Source: Phocaeicola coprocola DSM 17136
Lineage (GTDB): Bacteria; Bacteroidota; Bacteroidia; Bacteroidales; Bacteroidaceae
Direction of reading: 5' to 3'
Length of the DNA stretch: 64,000 nucleotides
NCBI RefSeq assembly: GCF_000154845.1
Contig: NZ_DS981505.1
Location: 62,001-126,000 of the forward strand
A program made the translations under genes and the position numbers. Below, piece by piece: positions 47,707-55,743 of the stretch. The notes beneath the pieces are model-generated. The model saw only the letters and a list, made by a program, of their open reading frames with translations, made no database searches and had not been told where the DNA came from. Position 1 is the first letter of the stretch. Every line of letters starts with the position of its first letter.

Positions 47707-48059
47707 AGTTTAGATTTTTGTGATTTAATAGTTAATTTGATTCCTAATTCTTTAGAAAGATAAGATACTAACCCGGTATAAGCGTCCGTTCTTTTTCTTT
47801 CTCTTGGGCATATCTCCAGAAGTTCCTTCAGTGTTATTTCAATGCAGAGACCAGTTTTAAAATTCTCTCCATACCTCTTTCGTAAGGCTTCAACATCTTT
47901 CTTATACTTTTCAGGGATAGGTTGGGCGATTGTACTACTTTTTTCGATAACATCAGGAGTAGTTTCTCTAACCTGACGCTCTGACGATTCTTCTAAAGTA
48001 CCATCAAAGAATATATTCATTAGATTTCCTAACATAGTTGTTGATATTATTTTTGTCAT
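47703..48059 (-). CDS. Hypothetical protein, first gene of unknown operon
   Basis: 118 residues. The first 40 residues look disordered and the rest is a compact helical domain: EKYKKDVEALRKRYGENFKT, then ITLKELLEICPRERKRTDAYTGLVSYLSKELG. The basic PRERKRTDAY stretch could contact nucleic acid, but I recognise no family. ATG 48035 is an alternative start. It overlaps the following gene by 4 bp. Confidence 0.55.
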   Translation of the reverse strand: MTKIISTTMLGNLMNIFFDGTLEESSERQVRETTPDVIEKSSTIAQPIPEKYKKDVEALRKRYGENFKTGLCIEITLKELLEICPRERKRTDAYTGLVSYLSKELGIKLTIKSQKSKL

Positions 48060-48112
48060 TAGTTAGAGTTTCAATCCACCAGAATCGCGTTTTGTCATTT
48101 TGAGAGATAGAT

Positions 48113-48153
48113 ACAAAAAAAGAACGACTAAGTTTTTATTCTTAATCGTTCTT
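48113..48153 (-). terminator. Terminator of the BACON/M64 lipoprotein operon
   Basis: AAGAACGACTAAG (48120-48132) pairs with CTTAATCGTTCTT (48141-48153) with one wobble; on the minus strand it is followed by TTTTTTTG. It sits 24 bp past the peptidase stop at 48177. The other 50 bp up to 48060 may hold the promoter of the next operon; no consensus box seen. Confidence 0.8.
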
Positions 48154-48176
48154 TCTTAATCATTTAATTGTATTAC

Positions 48177-51100
48177 TTATGGATGTTTATATATAGTTGG
48201 TCTAGGATTAGGATGTTTTATAGCTTTGGAGTTTGATACACCTCTTGTTTGTACTTGATTTTTAGCTGCTACAAAATCAGCGTGTCCCAGTGCATCAAAT
48301 TTCACAAATTCCTCATAATCGTATTTCCAGCTATCACCATAAGCCAGTTTCATTACACGTTTATAAATGATTTCACGGCTCGGCGCATTGAATTGCATAA
48401 TTATATTTCCTCCCATGATGCTATGCTCTGTTGGTCGGTAAATACCTTTAGTATAATAGTCACCTCCTTCAAATATTCCTATTTCTTCGTCAACATAACG
48501 AGAGTCAGACATAAAGTGCGACCAATTTACCTTGTCTACGGTATTATTCAAACTGAGATTGAGGAATTGACCATAGGATTGTCTTCTTTTAACATCTTCA
48601 ATAGTGTTTGAAGGTAGTGTCATATCATACATGGCATATTCATCTCCAAGTAATCCAAATCCATGTCCATTCGCCTCATGCCACACTAATTCTGAAAGTT
48701 TATCGTCAGAATCATTTGGATAAGTAACGTAAGCTATTGTAAAGCCATTATCATACATCATACATTCTCCAGCACGAACCATTTCATTAATCACAATAAT
48801 GGTCTGTATATTATCCGAAGTGTTTACTCCAAGTGCCTTTTGTACATATTCTAAAACTTTGTCATCATTTCCTCCTACACCTGCACCTAATGGGATAGTT
48901 TCAAAAACTGTTTCTTTTCCCATTACATTGTTTTTGGACACGGCTTTTACCATAATGACATCATAATAATCTCGTAAAGATTTAAATGGTTCAAGCACGA
49001 AATAAGATTCCATTGTTTTTCTCATAATCTCCTCATATTTCCCTTCATTTTCCATATCTTTATCAACAAAGGCATCTCCCATTAAAACCAATTTGATACC
49101 ATTACCTTTACTATGAGTCTGTAATACCTTTACTTCACCGTCCTTTGAGTAATCTGTAGATGTATACAATTCTGTATAAAGTATATAACCTATTTGTTGA
49201 AATAGTATCCAAGTTCCTGGTTCCCAACTCATCCACTTAGGAGATTGGTACAAAGCAGGAGGAATTTGGCCCTCAAGTCTATTAAAGGCAAGTTGCAAAT
49301 TTGTCAAGTTAGGCAAATAGGCGAATCCTTCCGGTATATTTCCTCCTATGTTATTGTAGGAAATGTCAAAGCGTTTTAGATTGCTTAACATCCCTACATT
49401 CTCAGGTATAGTACCAACTATATTATTTCTGTTCTCTTGCGGATAAACCGTATTACCTATTCCCAGCGCGTCAGCATTCCCAATGCTGAATATTTCAAGG
49501 CTTGACAAATTACATATTGAGGTTGGAATATCACCCGTAAGTAAGTTATTACCACAAGAAAACTCTTTCAGATTAGACAAAGAACCAAGCTCGTCAGGGA
49601 TACTACCAACCAACCCATTTCCTGCTATATTCAATATTTCAAGTTTAGATAAATTCTTAATATCAACGGGAATTTCACCTGACAGTTTATTCAGGCTTAA
49701 ATCCAACTCCTTTATATTTTTAAGCGTTGTTATATTCTGCAAAGAGCCTTCAATATTATTTGCGCACAAATTGAGAGACTCAAGATTGCCTGCATTAGAT
49801 ATTTCAATCGGAATTTCTCCCGAAAATCGGTTTTGGGACATATTTACTTTTCTCAGGCTCTTGACAGAAGACCATATATCAGTAGGTATTTCTCCAGAGA
49901 ATTGATTATGAGCAACATTCAGTTCTTCCAATGATGTATTTGCTATTTCCACTGGCAGCGATCCGGAGAACTCATTATCCCCCAAATCTAAAGTTCTCAG
50001 CTTGCTTAAATTACCTATGAATGACGGAATCTCTCCTTTAAAAAGATTTTCAGTCAGACCAATATAAGTAAGATTGGTCAAATTTCCGATAGCATCGGGT
50101 ATATTCCCAGATAGTTGATTATACCTTAAATCCAAATACTCAAGATTAGTATTTTCTATTGAAATTGGAATTTCTCCTGAAAGATTGTTTCCCCATAGTC
50201 GAAGTTGAGAAAGCCCTTTTAAATTCCCTATTTCATCAGGTATTATGCCTGATAAATTATTTGCTGATAGGTCTATTTCATACACTTCTCCTTTTGCTTT
50301 CACACCATACCACTCACTTATTGGTTTATCACTACACCAGTTTGTATTATTTTTCCATGCTTTTCCATTGGTTGCATTATATAATGCTATTAAAGCATCT
50401 TTTTCCATTTCCTCTTCTGCACCGTCCAAATACAAAGAATATACATTACCAGGTTTGAATCCACCCTTAGGGGCATGTTTTTGCAGTAATAAATTGAGAG
50501 TATGCTCTCCAGGAATATCTGGAGCATAAAAAATTTTTATTATTGCATTTTCAGTTTGGGGCAATATTGCAATATAGCAAGTTATTTTTTCTGCATTTCC
50601 AAGTTCTTTTTGAGTTGGCAAATTATTATAATATATATTTTTTTCGTATGAAGCATTATCTATCGCTTCTGTTTTAAAATTAAAGAAACCAGAGCTACAA
50701 CTGATATTTTCATTTGATGTAATTGTTAGATTCCATTTATCTATTTCTTCGCTAATTTGTTCTAAAGGAATTGTTATTTTAAGAAAAGCAAAACAATGCT
50801 TAAATTGTAATGAAATCTTTCCGTTGCTAATTTGACTTGAAGCATATAAGAAATCGTTTCCTGATGCCTTTTCTTTATAGTCTTGAAAAGTTGAACTAGG
50901 TAATTGAATTTTGCCATCAGAAAGAGAATATTGATAAGGATAATAAGCATAAACACTTTCTCCTTCATTAGCCTGTATTTTTTCTCCACAAGCTTCAAAT
51001 GTACAACTGTTCCCTTCGTTTAATGCTTTATACTCAAGATTCTTTTGCTTTTCCGAGATTAATCCAATAGCATCATTTTTATTCCACTCAACATGTACAA

Positions 51101-51251
51101 CACCATCATCTTCTACAAATGTTGTTCGAGTATTAGCAAAATTTGCTGTTACCACAATATCTCCTTGAGTTGTTTTAAACAAGTCTTCCTCTCTGCATCC
51201 AATAGAAAATATAACAGAAAGTAACAAAATTATATATTTAGTCTTTTTCAT
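48177..51251 (-). CDS. LRR lipoprotein with C-terminal M64 (IgA-peptidase-like) metallopeptidase domain
   Basis: Surface lipoprotein of 1024 residues from ATG 51251 (MKKTKYIILLL), which gives a lipobox SIGC; the longer frame to 51326 runs into the previous gene. Order: fimbrillin-like beta domain (about 25-290), a leucine-rich-repeat region of LSGEIP-type plant-style repeats (about 300-680; for example NLSGIIPDEIGNLKGLSQLR), then a peptidase domain (about 720-980). The zinc-site region reads WHEANGHGFGLLGDEY with His858 and Asp870, the pattern of the M64 family, which includes IgA-cleaving enzymes. Between HE and the second His there is one residue more than in classical HExxH. Likely target: a host or dietary protein, unknown. 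It is co-transcribed with the BACON lipoprotein 13 bp upstream. Confidence 0.8.
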   Translation of the reverse strand: MKKTKYIILLLSVIFSIGCREEDLFKTTQGDIVVTANFANTRTTFVEDDGVVHVEWNKNDAIGLISEKQKNLEYKALNEGNSCTFEACGEKIQANEGESVYAYYPYQYSLSDGKIQLPSSTFQDYKEKASGNDFLYASSQISNGKISLQFKHCFAFLKITIPLEQISEEIDKWNLTITSNENISCSSGFFNFKTEAIDNASYEKNIYYNNLPTQKELGNAEKITCYIAILPQTENAIIKIFYAPDIPGEHTLNLLLQKHAPKGGFKPGNVYSLYLDGAEEEMEKDALIALYNATNGKAWKNNTNWCSDKPISEWYGVKAKGEVYEIDLSANNLSGIIPDEIGNLKGLSQLRLWGNNLSGEIPISIENTNLEYLDLRYNQLSGNIPDAIGNLTNLTYIGLTENLFKGEIPSFIGNLSKLRTLDLGDNEFSGSLPVEIANTSLEELNVAHNQFSGEIPTDIWSSVKSLRKVNMSQNRFSGEIPIEISNAGNLESLNLCANNIEGSLQNITTLKNIKELDLSLNKLSGEIPVDIKNLSKLEILNIAGNGLVGSIPDELGSLSNLKEFSCGNNLLTGDIPTSICNLSSLEIFSIGNADALGIGNTVYPQENRNNIVGTIPENVGMLSNLKRFDISYNNIGGNIPEGFAYLPNLTNLQLAFNRLEGQIPPALYQSPKWMSWEPGTWILFQQIGYILYTELYTSTDYSKDGEVKVLQTHSKGNGIKLVLMGDAFVDKDMENEGKYEEIMRKTMESYFVLEPFKSLRDYYDVIMVKAVSKNNVMGKETVFETIPLGAGVGGNDDKVLEYVQKALGVNTSDNIQTIIVINEMVRAGECMMYDNGFTIAYVTYPNDSDDKLSELVWHEANGHGFGLLGDEYAMYDMTLPSNTIEDVKRRQSYGQFLNLSLNNTVDKVNWSHFMSDSRYVDEEIGIFEGGDYYTKGIYRPTEHSIMGGNIIMQFNAPSREIIYKRVMKLAYGDSWKYDYEEFVKFDALGHADFVAAKNQVQTRGVSNSKAIKHPNPRPTIYKHP

Positions 51252-51264
51252 ATAGTTATTTATT

Positions 51265-52497
51265 TTACCAAGGTATGTTAGGCATATCATCAATATTTCC
51301 ATCTGGATTTTTAAGTCCTTTACCATATTGAGAAATTTTAATTTCTTGTTTTATTTTCTCACTTGAAAGAACAATAAAACCTATTCTATCTTCTTCCATT
51401 AAATTTTCTACTATAGAAAAGTTTAATTGCTTTTCAACCAATTCTCGTGTTTCTATTGGCTTAATCCAACTGTCAGACACGGAAACATTGAATTTTACAT
51501 TAGAATTGACACTAAAACTTAAAACTTCTCCTTCTGATTTTACCTGATACTCATTTCTTGCAACTAGAATAGCCCCCTTATACATCTGATAGATTGAAAC
51601 TGTATCTGCAATGGTTTCATCTTCCGTATTGTAGAATATGATCTTCGCTTCTCGTGAATCGTAGTTTTCATTTGGTTCAACTTGATAATGTCTTGTATGG
51701 GTAGATACAGCCCTACTTTGAATTTCTGTAATCCAGTTTGCACCGGAAGGCATTTTCACATCGTAACCAACCGTACTATTTATTTCTATATCAACTGTAC
51801 CTCCTTCTTCAGGGAGAGTGAAGTCCTTTTGTGTCAAGGTTATAAAATCTCCATATTCCTGATAGACCTTAACTGTTTCCGACAAGTTACCGCTTTTAAT
51901 GATAATTTCTCCTTCCCGTTTGGATTCGGTATCATTAAAATCTACTTTAAAGTTCAATAAGCTACTTGTCAAGGCTCGTGTATCCTGATTTTCTACCTGT
52001 TTTATCCAATCAGCTTTAACTTCTATCTCATATTCAATATTAGCTTTGACCTCCACGCTGATATTTCCTCCACCACTGGGAACTTCATATTTGGAGGATG
52101 TTACGGTTAAAGCGTCTTTCTGCTTCTGTGTTACAACTATCTCTTTCTTATCATCTCCACATTGCAAGACAATTGTAGCATTACGCTCATCATAAGTTTC
52201 ATTGGCTGTTGCTGTAACAGACAATTCAATATCACCACTCTTCCCAGAAGAAGGATTAATTGTTATCCAGCTTTCAGCTCGGTCGTTTATCATTGTAGCA
52301 TTCCATTCTCCTGTTGCGGTAAATGGAATATTGATTGTACCTCCCTGTTGTGATATAACAGGATGAGTATCTCCTTCATCAATCGTAATTTTGAATGATG
52401 GATTAGGAGAAGGATTCTCATTATCGTCCTTACATGAATATAAACCTATCAGTAAGAACATAAAAACTGAAAACAAATAAGATACTCTCATTCTCAT
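51265..52497 (-). CDS. BACON-domain surface lipoprotein
   Basis: Lipoprotein of 410 residues from ATG 52497 (MRMRVSYLF); ATGs at 52524 and 52491 are alternatives. The signal peptide ends in LYSCKDD, whose acidic residues after Cys fit surface export in Bacteroides. Four tandem BACON-like Ig-fold domains of about 90 residues follow, each with a WI strand and a closing KxxQK/Q element: ESWITINPSSGKSGDIEL, ADWIKQVENQD, ANWITEIQSRAV, DSWIKPIETREL. BACON domains often mediate mucin or carbohydrate binding. It is paired with the M64 peptidase gene, so it may recruit or present that enzyme's substrate; this is inference. Confidence 0.82.
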   Translation of the reverse strand: MRMRVSYLFSVFMFLLIGLYSCKDDNENPSPNPSFKITIDEGDTHPVISQQGGTINIPFTATGEWNATMINDRAESWITINPSSGKSGDIELSVTATANETYDERNATIVLQCGDDKKEIVVTQKQKDALTVTSSKYEVPSGGGNISVEVKANIEYEIEVKADWIKQVENQDTRALTSSLLNFKVDFNDTESKREGEIIIKSGNLSETVKVYQEYGDFITLTQKDFTLPEEGGTVDIEINSTVGYDVKMPSGANWITEIQSRAVSTHTRHYQVEPNENYDSREAKIIFYNTEDETIADTVSIYQMYKGAILVARNEYQVKSEGEVLSFSVNSNVKFNVSVSDSWIKPIETRELVEKQLNFSIVENLMEEDRIGFIVLSSEKIKQEIKISQYGKGLKNPDGNIDDMPNIPW

Positions 52498-52747
52498 TAT
52501 AATACGATTTTTTAAGTTAGACATTTCTTATAAAAAGATACCGTTATAATATCAGACCGATAAGCCCCCGAAGTCAGTATTAGATTAAACAAAAAAGAAA
52601 GGCATAGGACTTGTTCTGCTATTCATCGCAACTAGGTATCGCCAAACACCATACAGAAATGAATAAAAAGAAACAATACTCCCATGCCTGTTGTTATGTT
52701 AGTTGATACAACATGGGCTGTACCAAGAACATACACAAACAGAAAAT

Positions 52748-52891
52748 GAGCGTAATATTGTCCTTTATCCCTCTGTTATGAAATTGGCGATTTCAGTTGC
52801 AGGATAAAAGCAAAAAACGCTTTCTATTATGATCCAACCATTTCTCCGGTCAGACTTTACAAATATACGTTTTTTGTTCAATATTACGCTC
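52748..52891. repeat. 13-bp inverted repeat pair bracketing a promoter-like box
   Basis: GAGCGTAATATTG (52748-52760) and its exact complement CAATATTACGCTC (52879-52891), 118 bp apart, lie upstream of the BACON/M64 operon in a 480-bp non-coding stretch. The enclosed DNA contains the only TAnnTTTG-type -7 box in that stretch, pointing to the operon. The layout fits an invertible promoter or a large RNA/DNA hairpin. The part from 52525 to 52747 also has a CCCATG...CATGGG hairpin (about 52680-52715) but no gene. Confidence 0.5.
52860..52867 (-). promoter_or_regulatory. Candidate -7 box for the BACON/M64 operon, inside the inverted repeats
   Basis: Reads TATATTTG on the minus strand, matching TAnnTTTG. 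No TTTG at the -33 spacing; the right repeat arm would occupy that position. The transcript would have a leader of about 355 nt. Confidence 0.4.
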
Positions 52892-52959
52892 GATAAAGAG
52901 TATTATTTCTTCCAAATATAAGGCTTTTAACTATCTGATAAGCGGCAAAAAGAGGAAAA

Positions 52960-52995
52960 AGCAAAAAGAGAAGCCAAGTTTTACCTCAGCCTCTC
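52960..52995 (-). terminator. Terminator-like hairpin behind the DUF1281-like gene
   Basis: GAGAAGC (52968-52974) against GCCTCTC (52989-52995), which pair with a G-U in the minus-strand RNA, followed on that strand by TTTTTGCTTTTTC. It lies 11 bp past the stop at 53006. Confidence 0.5.
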
Positions 52996-53005
52996 CTTTT
53001 ACATA

Positions 53006-53581
53006 TTATTCTACTACCTCAAAGACATGGAACGAATACCAAACATCTTCATCATCGTACTGTTCCACATAGTCATCTAAAGCCTGAACTATATCGTTTT
53101 CTGTAGGTGGTATTGTTTTCCCAACGATTTCTGAAACACAATCGGCTGCTTCTTCTATTGTCCGAAAATATTCGCAATCATCGTAAGAATCCAAGTAATA
53201 TATCTCCGGAAAATATTCACCACTTGAATCATTGGTATAGTACACTCCACATCCCGGTTCTTCTTCACGATAATACACTTTGATTGAAGGGAATCTTTCT
53301 TCAATTATTTCTCTGACTCCCTCTTGTTCGCACCAAGCGGTAGATTGATAGATTGTAAGTACATTATCCTCCATATTATATCCGGTAATTTCACCACGAC
53401 ACCTGTATTTTTCCCAATCACCGCCAAGTTTAGTGACAAGATTACCGAGCCACCATTTACCGAAACCGTTCTTTACAATTGAAGTCTTGCGCTTTTCGAT
53501 ATACTTCAATACTCTATACAGTGATTTTACTTCTTTCGGTTCACCTACGCATTTATAGGTACAATCACACCAATTAGGCAT
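53006..53581 (-). CDS. DUF1281/Api92-like ferredoxin-fold protein
   Basis: 191 residues. The opening MPNWCDCTYKCVGEPKEV strongly resembles the MPNWC start of the Api92/DUF1281 family found on plasmids and phages. The middle (GNLVTKLGGDWEKYRCRGEI; TAWCEQEGVREIIEERFPSI) fits that alpha/beta fold; the C-terminus is acidic. Function in the family is unknown. Its start overlaps the end of the 75-residue gene by 8 bp. Last gene of the serine-recombinase transcription unit. Confidence 0.6.
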   Translation of the reverse strand: MPNWCDCTYKCVGEPKEVKSLYRVLKYIEKRKTSIVKNGFGKWWLGNLVTKLGGDWEKYRCRGEITGYNMEDNVLTIYQSTAWCEQEGVREIIEERFPSIKVYYREEEPGCGVYYTNDSSGEYFPEIYYLDSYDDCEYFRTIEEAADCVSEIVGKTIPPTENDIVQALDDYVEQYDDEDVWYSFHVFEVVE

Positions 53582-53801
53582 TTTCTACCTCCTTTCCATC
53601 CTTGTATCTGTAAAAATTCAGATTTTCAGTAGTCATCCAATAACAATCAGACAATCTGAATCCATACTTACCCTCGATTGTTGTAAGGAATGATTCAAAG
53701 TCCTCGTAGTTTTCTGATTCTCTTAGTTCATTTTCCGTCAGCTCTATTATATTTAAAGCTCCACAGCAATAATCCAGTATCAATACATATTTGGGTTCCA
53801 T
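53574..53801 (-). CDS. Small hypothetical protein
   Basis: 75 residues, acidic N-terminal half (ELTENELRESENYEDFESFL) then GFRLSDCYWMTTENLNFYRY. No family recognised. Overlaps both neighbours (25 bp and 8 bp), which argues that it is a real gene in a compact operon. Confidence 0.5.
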   Translation of the reverse strand: MEPKYVLILDYCCGALNIIELTENELRESENYEDFESFLTTIEGKYGFRLSDCYWMTTENLNFYRYKDGKEVENA

Positions 53802-53944
53802 AATTTTTCACTTCTCATTAAATGAATACTCGTTGCCATAGGATAAAGTCTTTTCACTTTCACATAGGCAGACATTTGATTTCTCGCATCTATATGTACT
53901 TTAATCCGTACATGATTGATTGTAACGCTAAAATGGTATCTTGT
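53777..53944 (-). CDS. Small basic hypothetical protein (55 aa)
   Basis: Begins MTRYHFSVTINHVRIKVHID and is rich in His, Arg and Lys. The ATG overlaps the TGA of the preceding 46-residue gene as ATGA (53941-53944). It fills a gap that would otherwise be empty. No family recognised; reality rests on overlap and lack of competing frames. Confidence 0.45.
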
Positions 53945-54081
53945 CATGCTATCGTAAAATAGTTAGGTTCATTAGGGTTGATACTAACAATTACAGTTTT
54001 TATACCATTAGGCACTTTCTTAATTTGAGGTCGAAAAGGAATTATCTTTTCTGCGCCTCCTTTCTGTTTTTTCTCTTTCAT
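53941..54081 (-). CDS. Small hypothetical protein (46 aa) coupled to the serine recombinase
   Basis: Begins MKEKKQKGGAEKIIPFRPQI and ends NEPNYFTIA. Its ATG overlaps the recombinase stop as ATGA (54078-54081), and its own stop overlaps the next small gene in the same way. A basic N-terminus then a short beta-like half; it could be a DNA-binding accessory factor, but no family is recognised. Confidence 0.5.
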
Positions 54082-54752
54082 AACAAACCGTATCTTTTAA
54101 TCAGTTTATATACAGTGGATTTTGTGAAAGCACAGCCTTTTGAAGATACAAACCCTTCATTGTTCAGTATCTCCGCCATTTCTTTATAGCTGTGATTCTC
54201 TTTCACCAAAGTCCGTAACATTGCAACAGCCCTCTTGTTATTGGGATTGCTGTCCGCTTTAGCCTTACAGGTATTTATACTGTTCTGAATAGCTTGTCTG
54301 TGCTTATTCAACAAATGCTCAGGGTTTCCAAGTCTGAACCCTCTGCTTTTCTTCGCCTGTAATGATGCTTTAGTCCGGGCTGCTATCAATTCTGCTTCAT
54401 ATTGTGATATTGCGGAAATGATATGCAGCACCATTTTGTTTGCCTGTGGAAAATCGCAGAACACAATCTCCACATCGCTTTCCAATAAGCCGGACAGAAA
54501 TGAAACTGATCTTGCCAGCCTGTCCAACTTTGCAACAATTAAGGTAGCATCTTCTTTTCTACACAGTGTCAATGCTTCCTTTAGTTTTGGTCGTTCTGAT
54601 TTACGTCCGCTTTCCACCTCTACAAATTCAGCTATGGGATTTGTGTCATGCAGGTGGTTGCGTATGATTTCCCGTTGGGCTTCCAGTCCGAGTCCGCTAA
54701 GCCCTTGCTTATGGGTCGATACACGGAGATAAGCTACATATTGACTGTTCAT
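54078..54752 (-). CDS. Small serine recombinase (resolvase/invertase family)
   Basis: 224 residues. N-terminal catalytic domain with VAYLRVSTHKQ (the Ser in RVSTHKQ is the nucleophile), VAKLDRLARS and a long E helix, then a C-terminal HTH (SYKEMAEILNNEGFVSSKG). Size fits DNA invertases and resolvases rather than large serine integrases. The island already has a tyrosine integrase, so this enzyme probably does a different job such as inversion or multimer resolution. A 40-bp dyad just upstream may be its binding or operator site. It heads a chain of overlapping small genes. Confidence 0.85.
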   Translation of the reverse strand: MNSQYVAYLRVSTHKQGLSGLGLEAQREIIRNHLHDTNPIAEFVEVESGRKSERPKLKEALTLCRKEDATLIVAKLDRLARSVSFLSGLLESDVEIVFCDFPQANKMVLHIISAISQYEAELIAARTKASLQAKKSRGFRLGNPEHLLNKHRQAIQNSINTCKAKADSNPNNKRAVAMLRTLVKENHSYKEMAEILNNEGFVSSKGCAFTKSTVYKLIKRYGLL

Positions 54753-54771
54753 TTATTATTGAATTTAACAT

Positions 54772-54811
54772 CCGTTCCACCGGTTAGATGGTCGTCTAAT
54801 CTTTGGAACGG
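54772..54811. promoter_or_regulatory. 40-bp dyad upstream of the serine recombinase
   Basis: CCGTTCCA (54772-54779) and TGGAACGG (54804-54811), with TTAGA (54784-54788) and TCTAA (54795-54799) inside, share one symmetry centre at 54791.5. It begins 20 bp upstream of the recombinase ATG. This is consistent with an operator or a recombination (res/inv-like) site; a leader hairpin is the alternative. Confidence 0.55.
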
Positions 54812-54899
54812 AATCGGTTGAATACAAAAAGGGGAATATATGAGTGTCCTAAAATCCAAATTCTCACATATTCCTCGATAACACGAATTATTGTCTGCC

Positions 54900-55253
54900 T
54901 TATATGGCTACCTTATATACAAGTCCGTATTTTGAACAGATATAATCATAAGAGGATAAGCCATATTGAACAGTGTCGTCTATCACATTTACTATTTTGT
55001 CAAGTGGTACACAATTATATACAGCTTGTGATTTCTGATTTTCCGGTTTGAACGCTATCTGATAAAGACTCATTTCTGACAAAAAACGAATCTCTACCCA
55101 ACATCGTATTTTAAACAGATAAAAAGCCGTACCTCTATCTATGACCTTTACATTGCAAAAATCAATTTCCCATGAAAATGGCTTTATGGAGTTCTGCAAT
55201 ACGTCATGCCATATTATACGACAGATTTGCTCATTATATTTTTCTTTTTCCAT
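54900..55253 (-). CDS. Hypothetical protein
   Basis: 117 residues, mixed alpha/beta, rich in Cys and aromatic residues (SKYGLVYKVAI end; CRIIWHDVLQNSIKPFSWEI start). No family recognised. Separated from the next gene by 3 bp, so in the operon 56346-54900. Confidence 0.5.
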   Translation of the reverse strand: MEKEKYNEQICRIIWHDVLQNSIKPFSWEIDFCNVKVIDRGTAFYLFKIRCWVEIRFLSEMSLYQIAFKPENQKSQAVYNCVPLDKIVNVIDDTVQYGLSSYDYICSKYGLVYKVAI

Positions 55254-55256
55254 ATC

Positions 55257-55598
55257 TCAAAAGAATGATAACAACATATACTCGTTTTTATGGTCGGACT
55301 CTGTCAAGAGCCTTTCCATTGTGCTTATGATTTCTTCCACAGGCTCATCGAGTCCGTCCAGTGCTTCCTTGATTTCTTTTCTTTCTCCTGCATCAAGTTT
55401 ATCATAAGATTTCAATTTTTCTAAGCCAAGTTTAAAGTCATCCCTGTAAACTTCAACATCATCGTCCCAGCTTTCACCGGCATAAGAGATTCCGAGTGAT
55501 GTAAGCAGATTATGAAATTCTACTACCTTGTAGTTGAATCCTAAAGAAGATGAATATTCGATTTCATACTTCTTTACCACGTGTAATCTGTGTCCCAT
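55257..55598 (-). CDS. Hypothetical protein
   Basis: 113 residues starting MGHRLHVVKKYEIEYSSSLG; a beta start followed by acidic helices (DAGERKEIKEALDGLDEPVE). The start resembles a group of small proteins recurring in Bacteroidota mobile elements, but I cannot name it. Followed by the 117-residue gene after 3 bp. Confidence 0.5.
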   Translation of the reverse strand: MGHRLHVVKKYEIEYSSSLGFNYKVVEFHNLLTSLGISYAGESWDDDVEVYRDDFKLGLEKLKSYDKLDAGERKEIKEALDGLDEPVEEIISTMERLLTESDHKNEYMLLSFF

Positions 55599-55608
55599 AT
55601 TTGTCTAT

Positions 55609-55743
55609 CTATTTTTTTGCGGCTGACAGAGTTGTAAATACATCATTTTCTATATCACCGCCACTGTTAATAATAAATGCCTGAAAATCATTGGAAGAGA
55701 AACATATTATTTTGTTCCCCTTGTATATTTTCTCATCCATCAT
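55609..55743 (-). CDS. Small hypothetical protein (44 aa)
   Basis: MMDEKIYKGNKIICFSSNDF to a Lys-Lys end. Its ATG overlaps the stop of the zinc-ribbon gene as ATGA. Too short for domain assignment; coupling and fit in the operon support it. Confidence 0.5.
   Translation of the reverse strand: MMDEKIYKGNKIICFSSNDFQAFIINSGGDIENDVFTTLSAAKK

Noticed and set aside
51252..51326. Longer N-terminus for the M64 peptidase
   Set aside because: It overlaps the BACON gene and puts 25 residues before an otherwise normal lipoprotein signal peptide.
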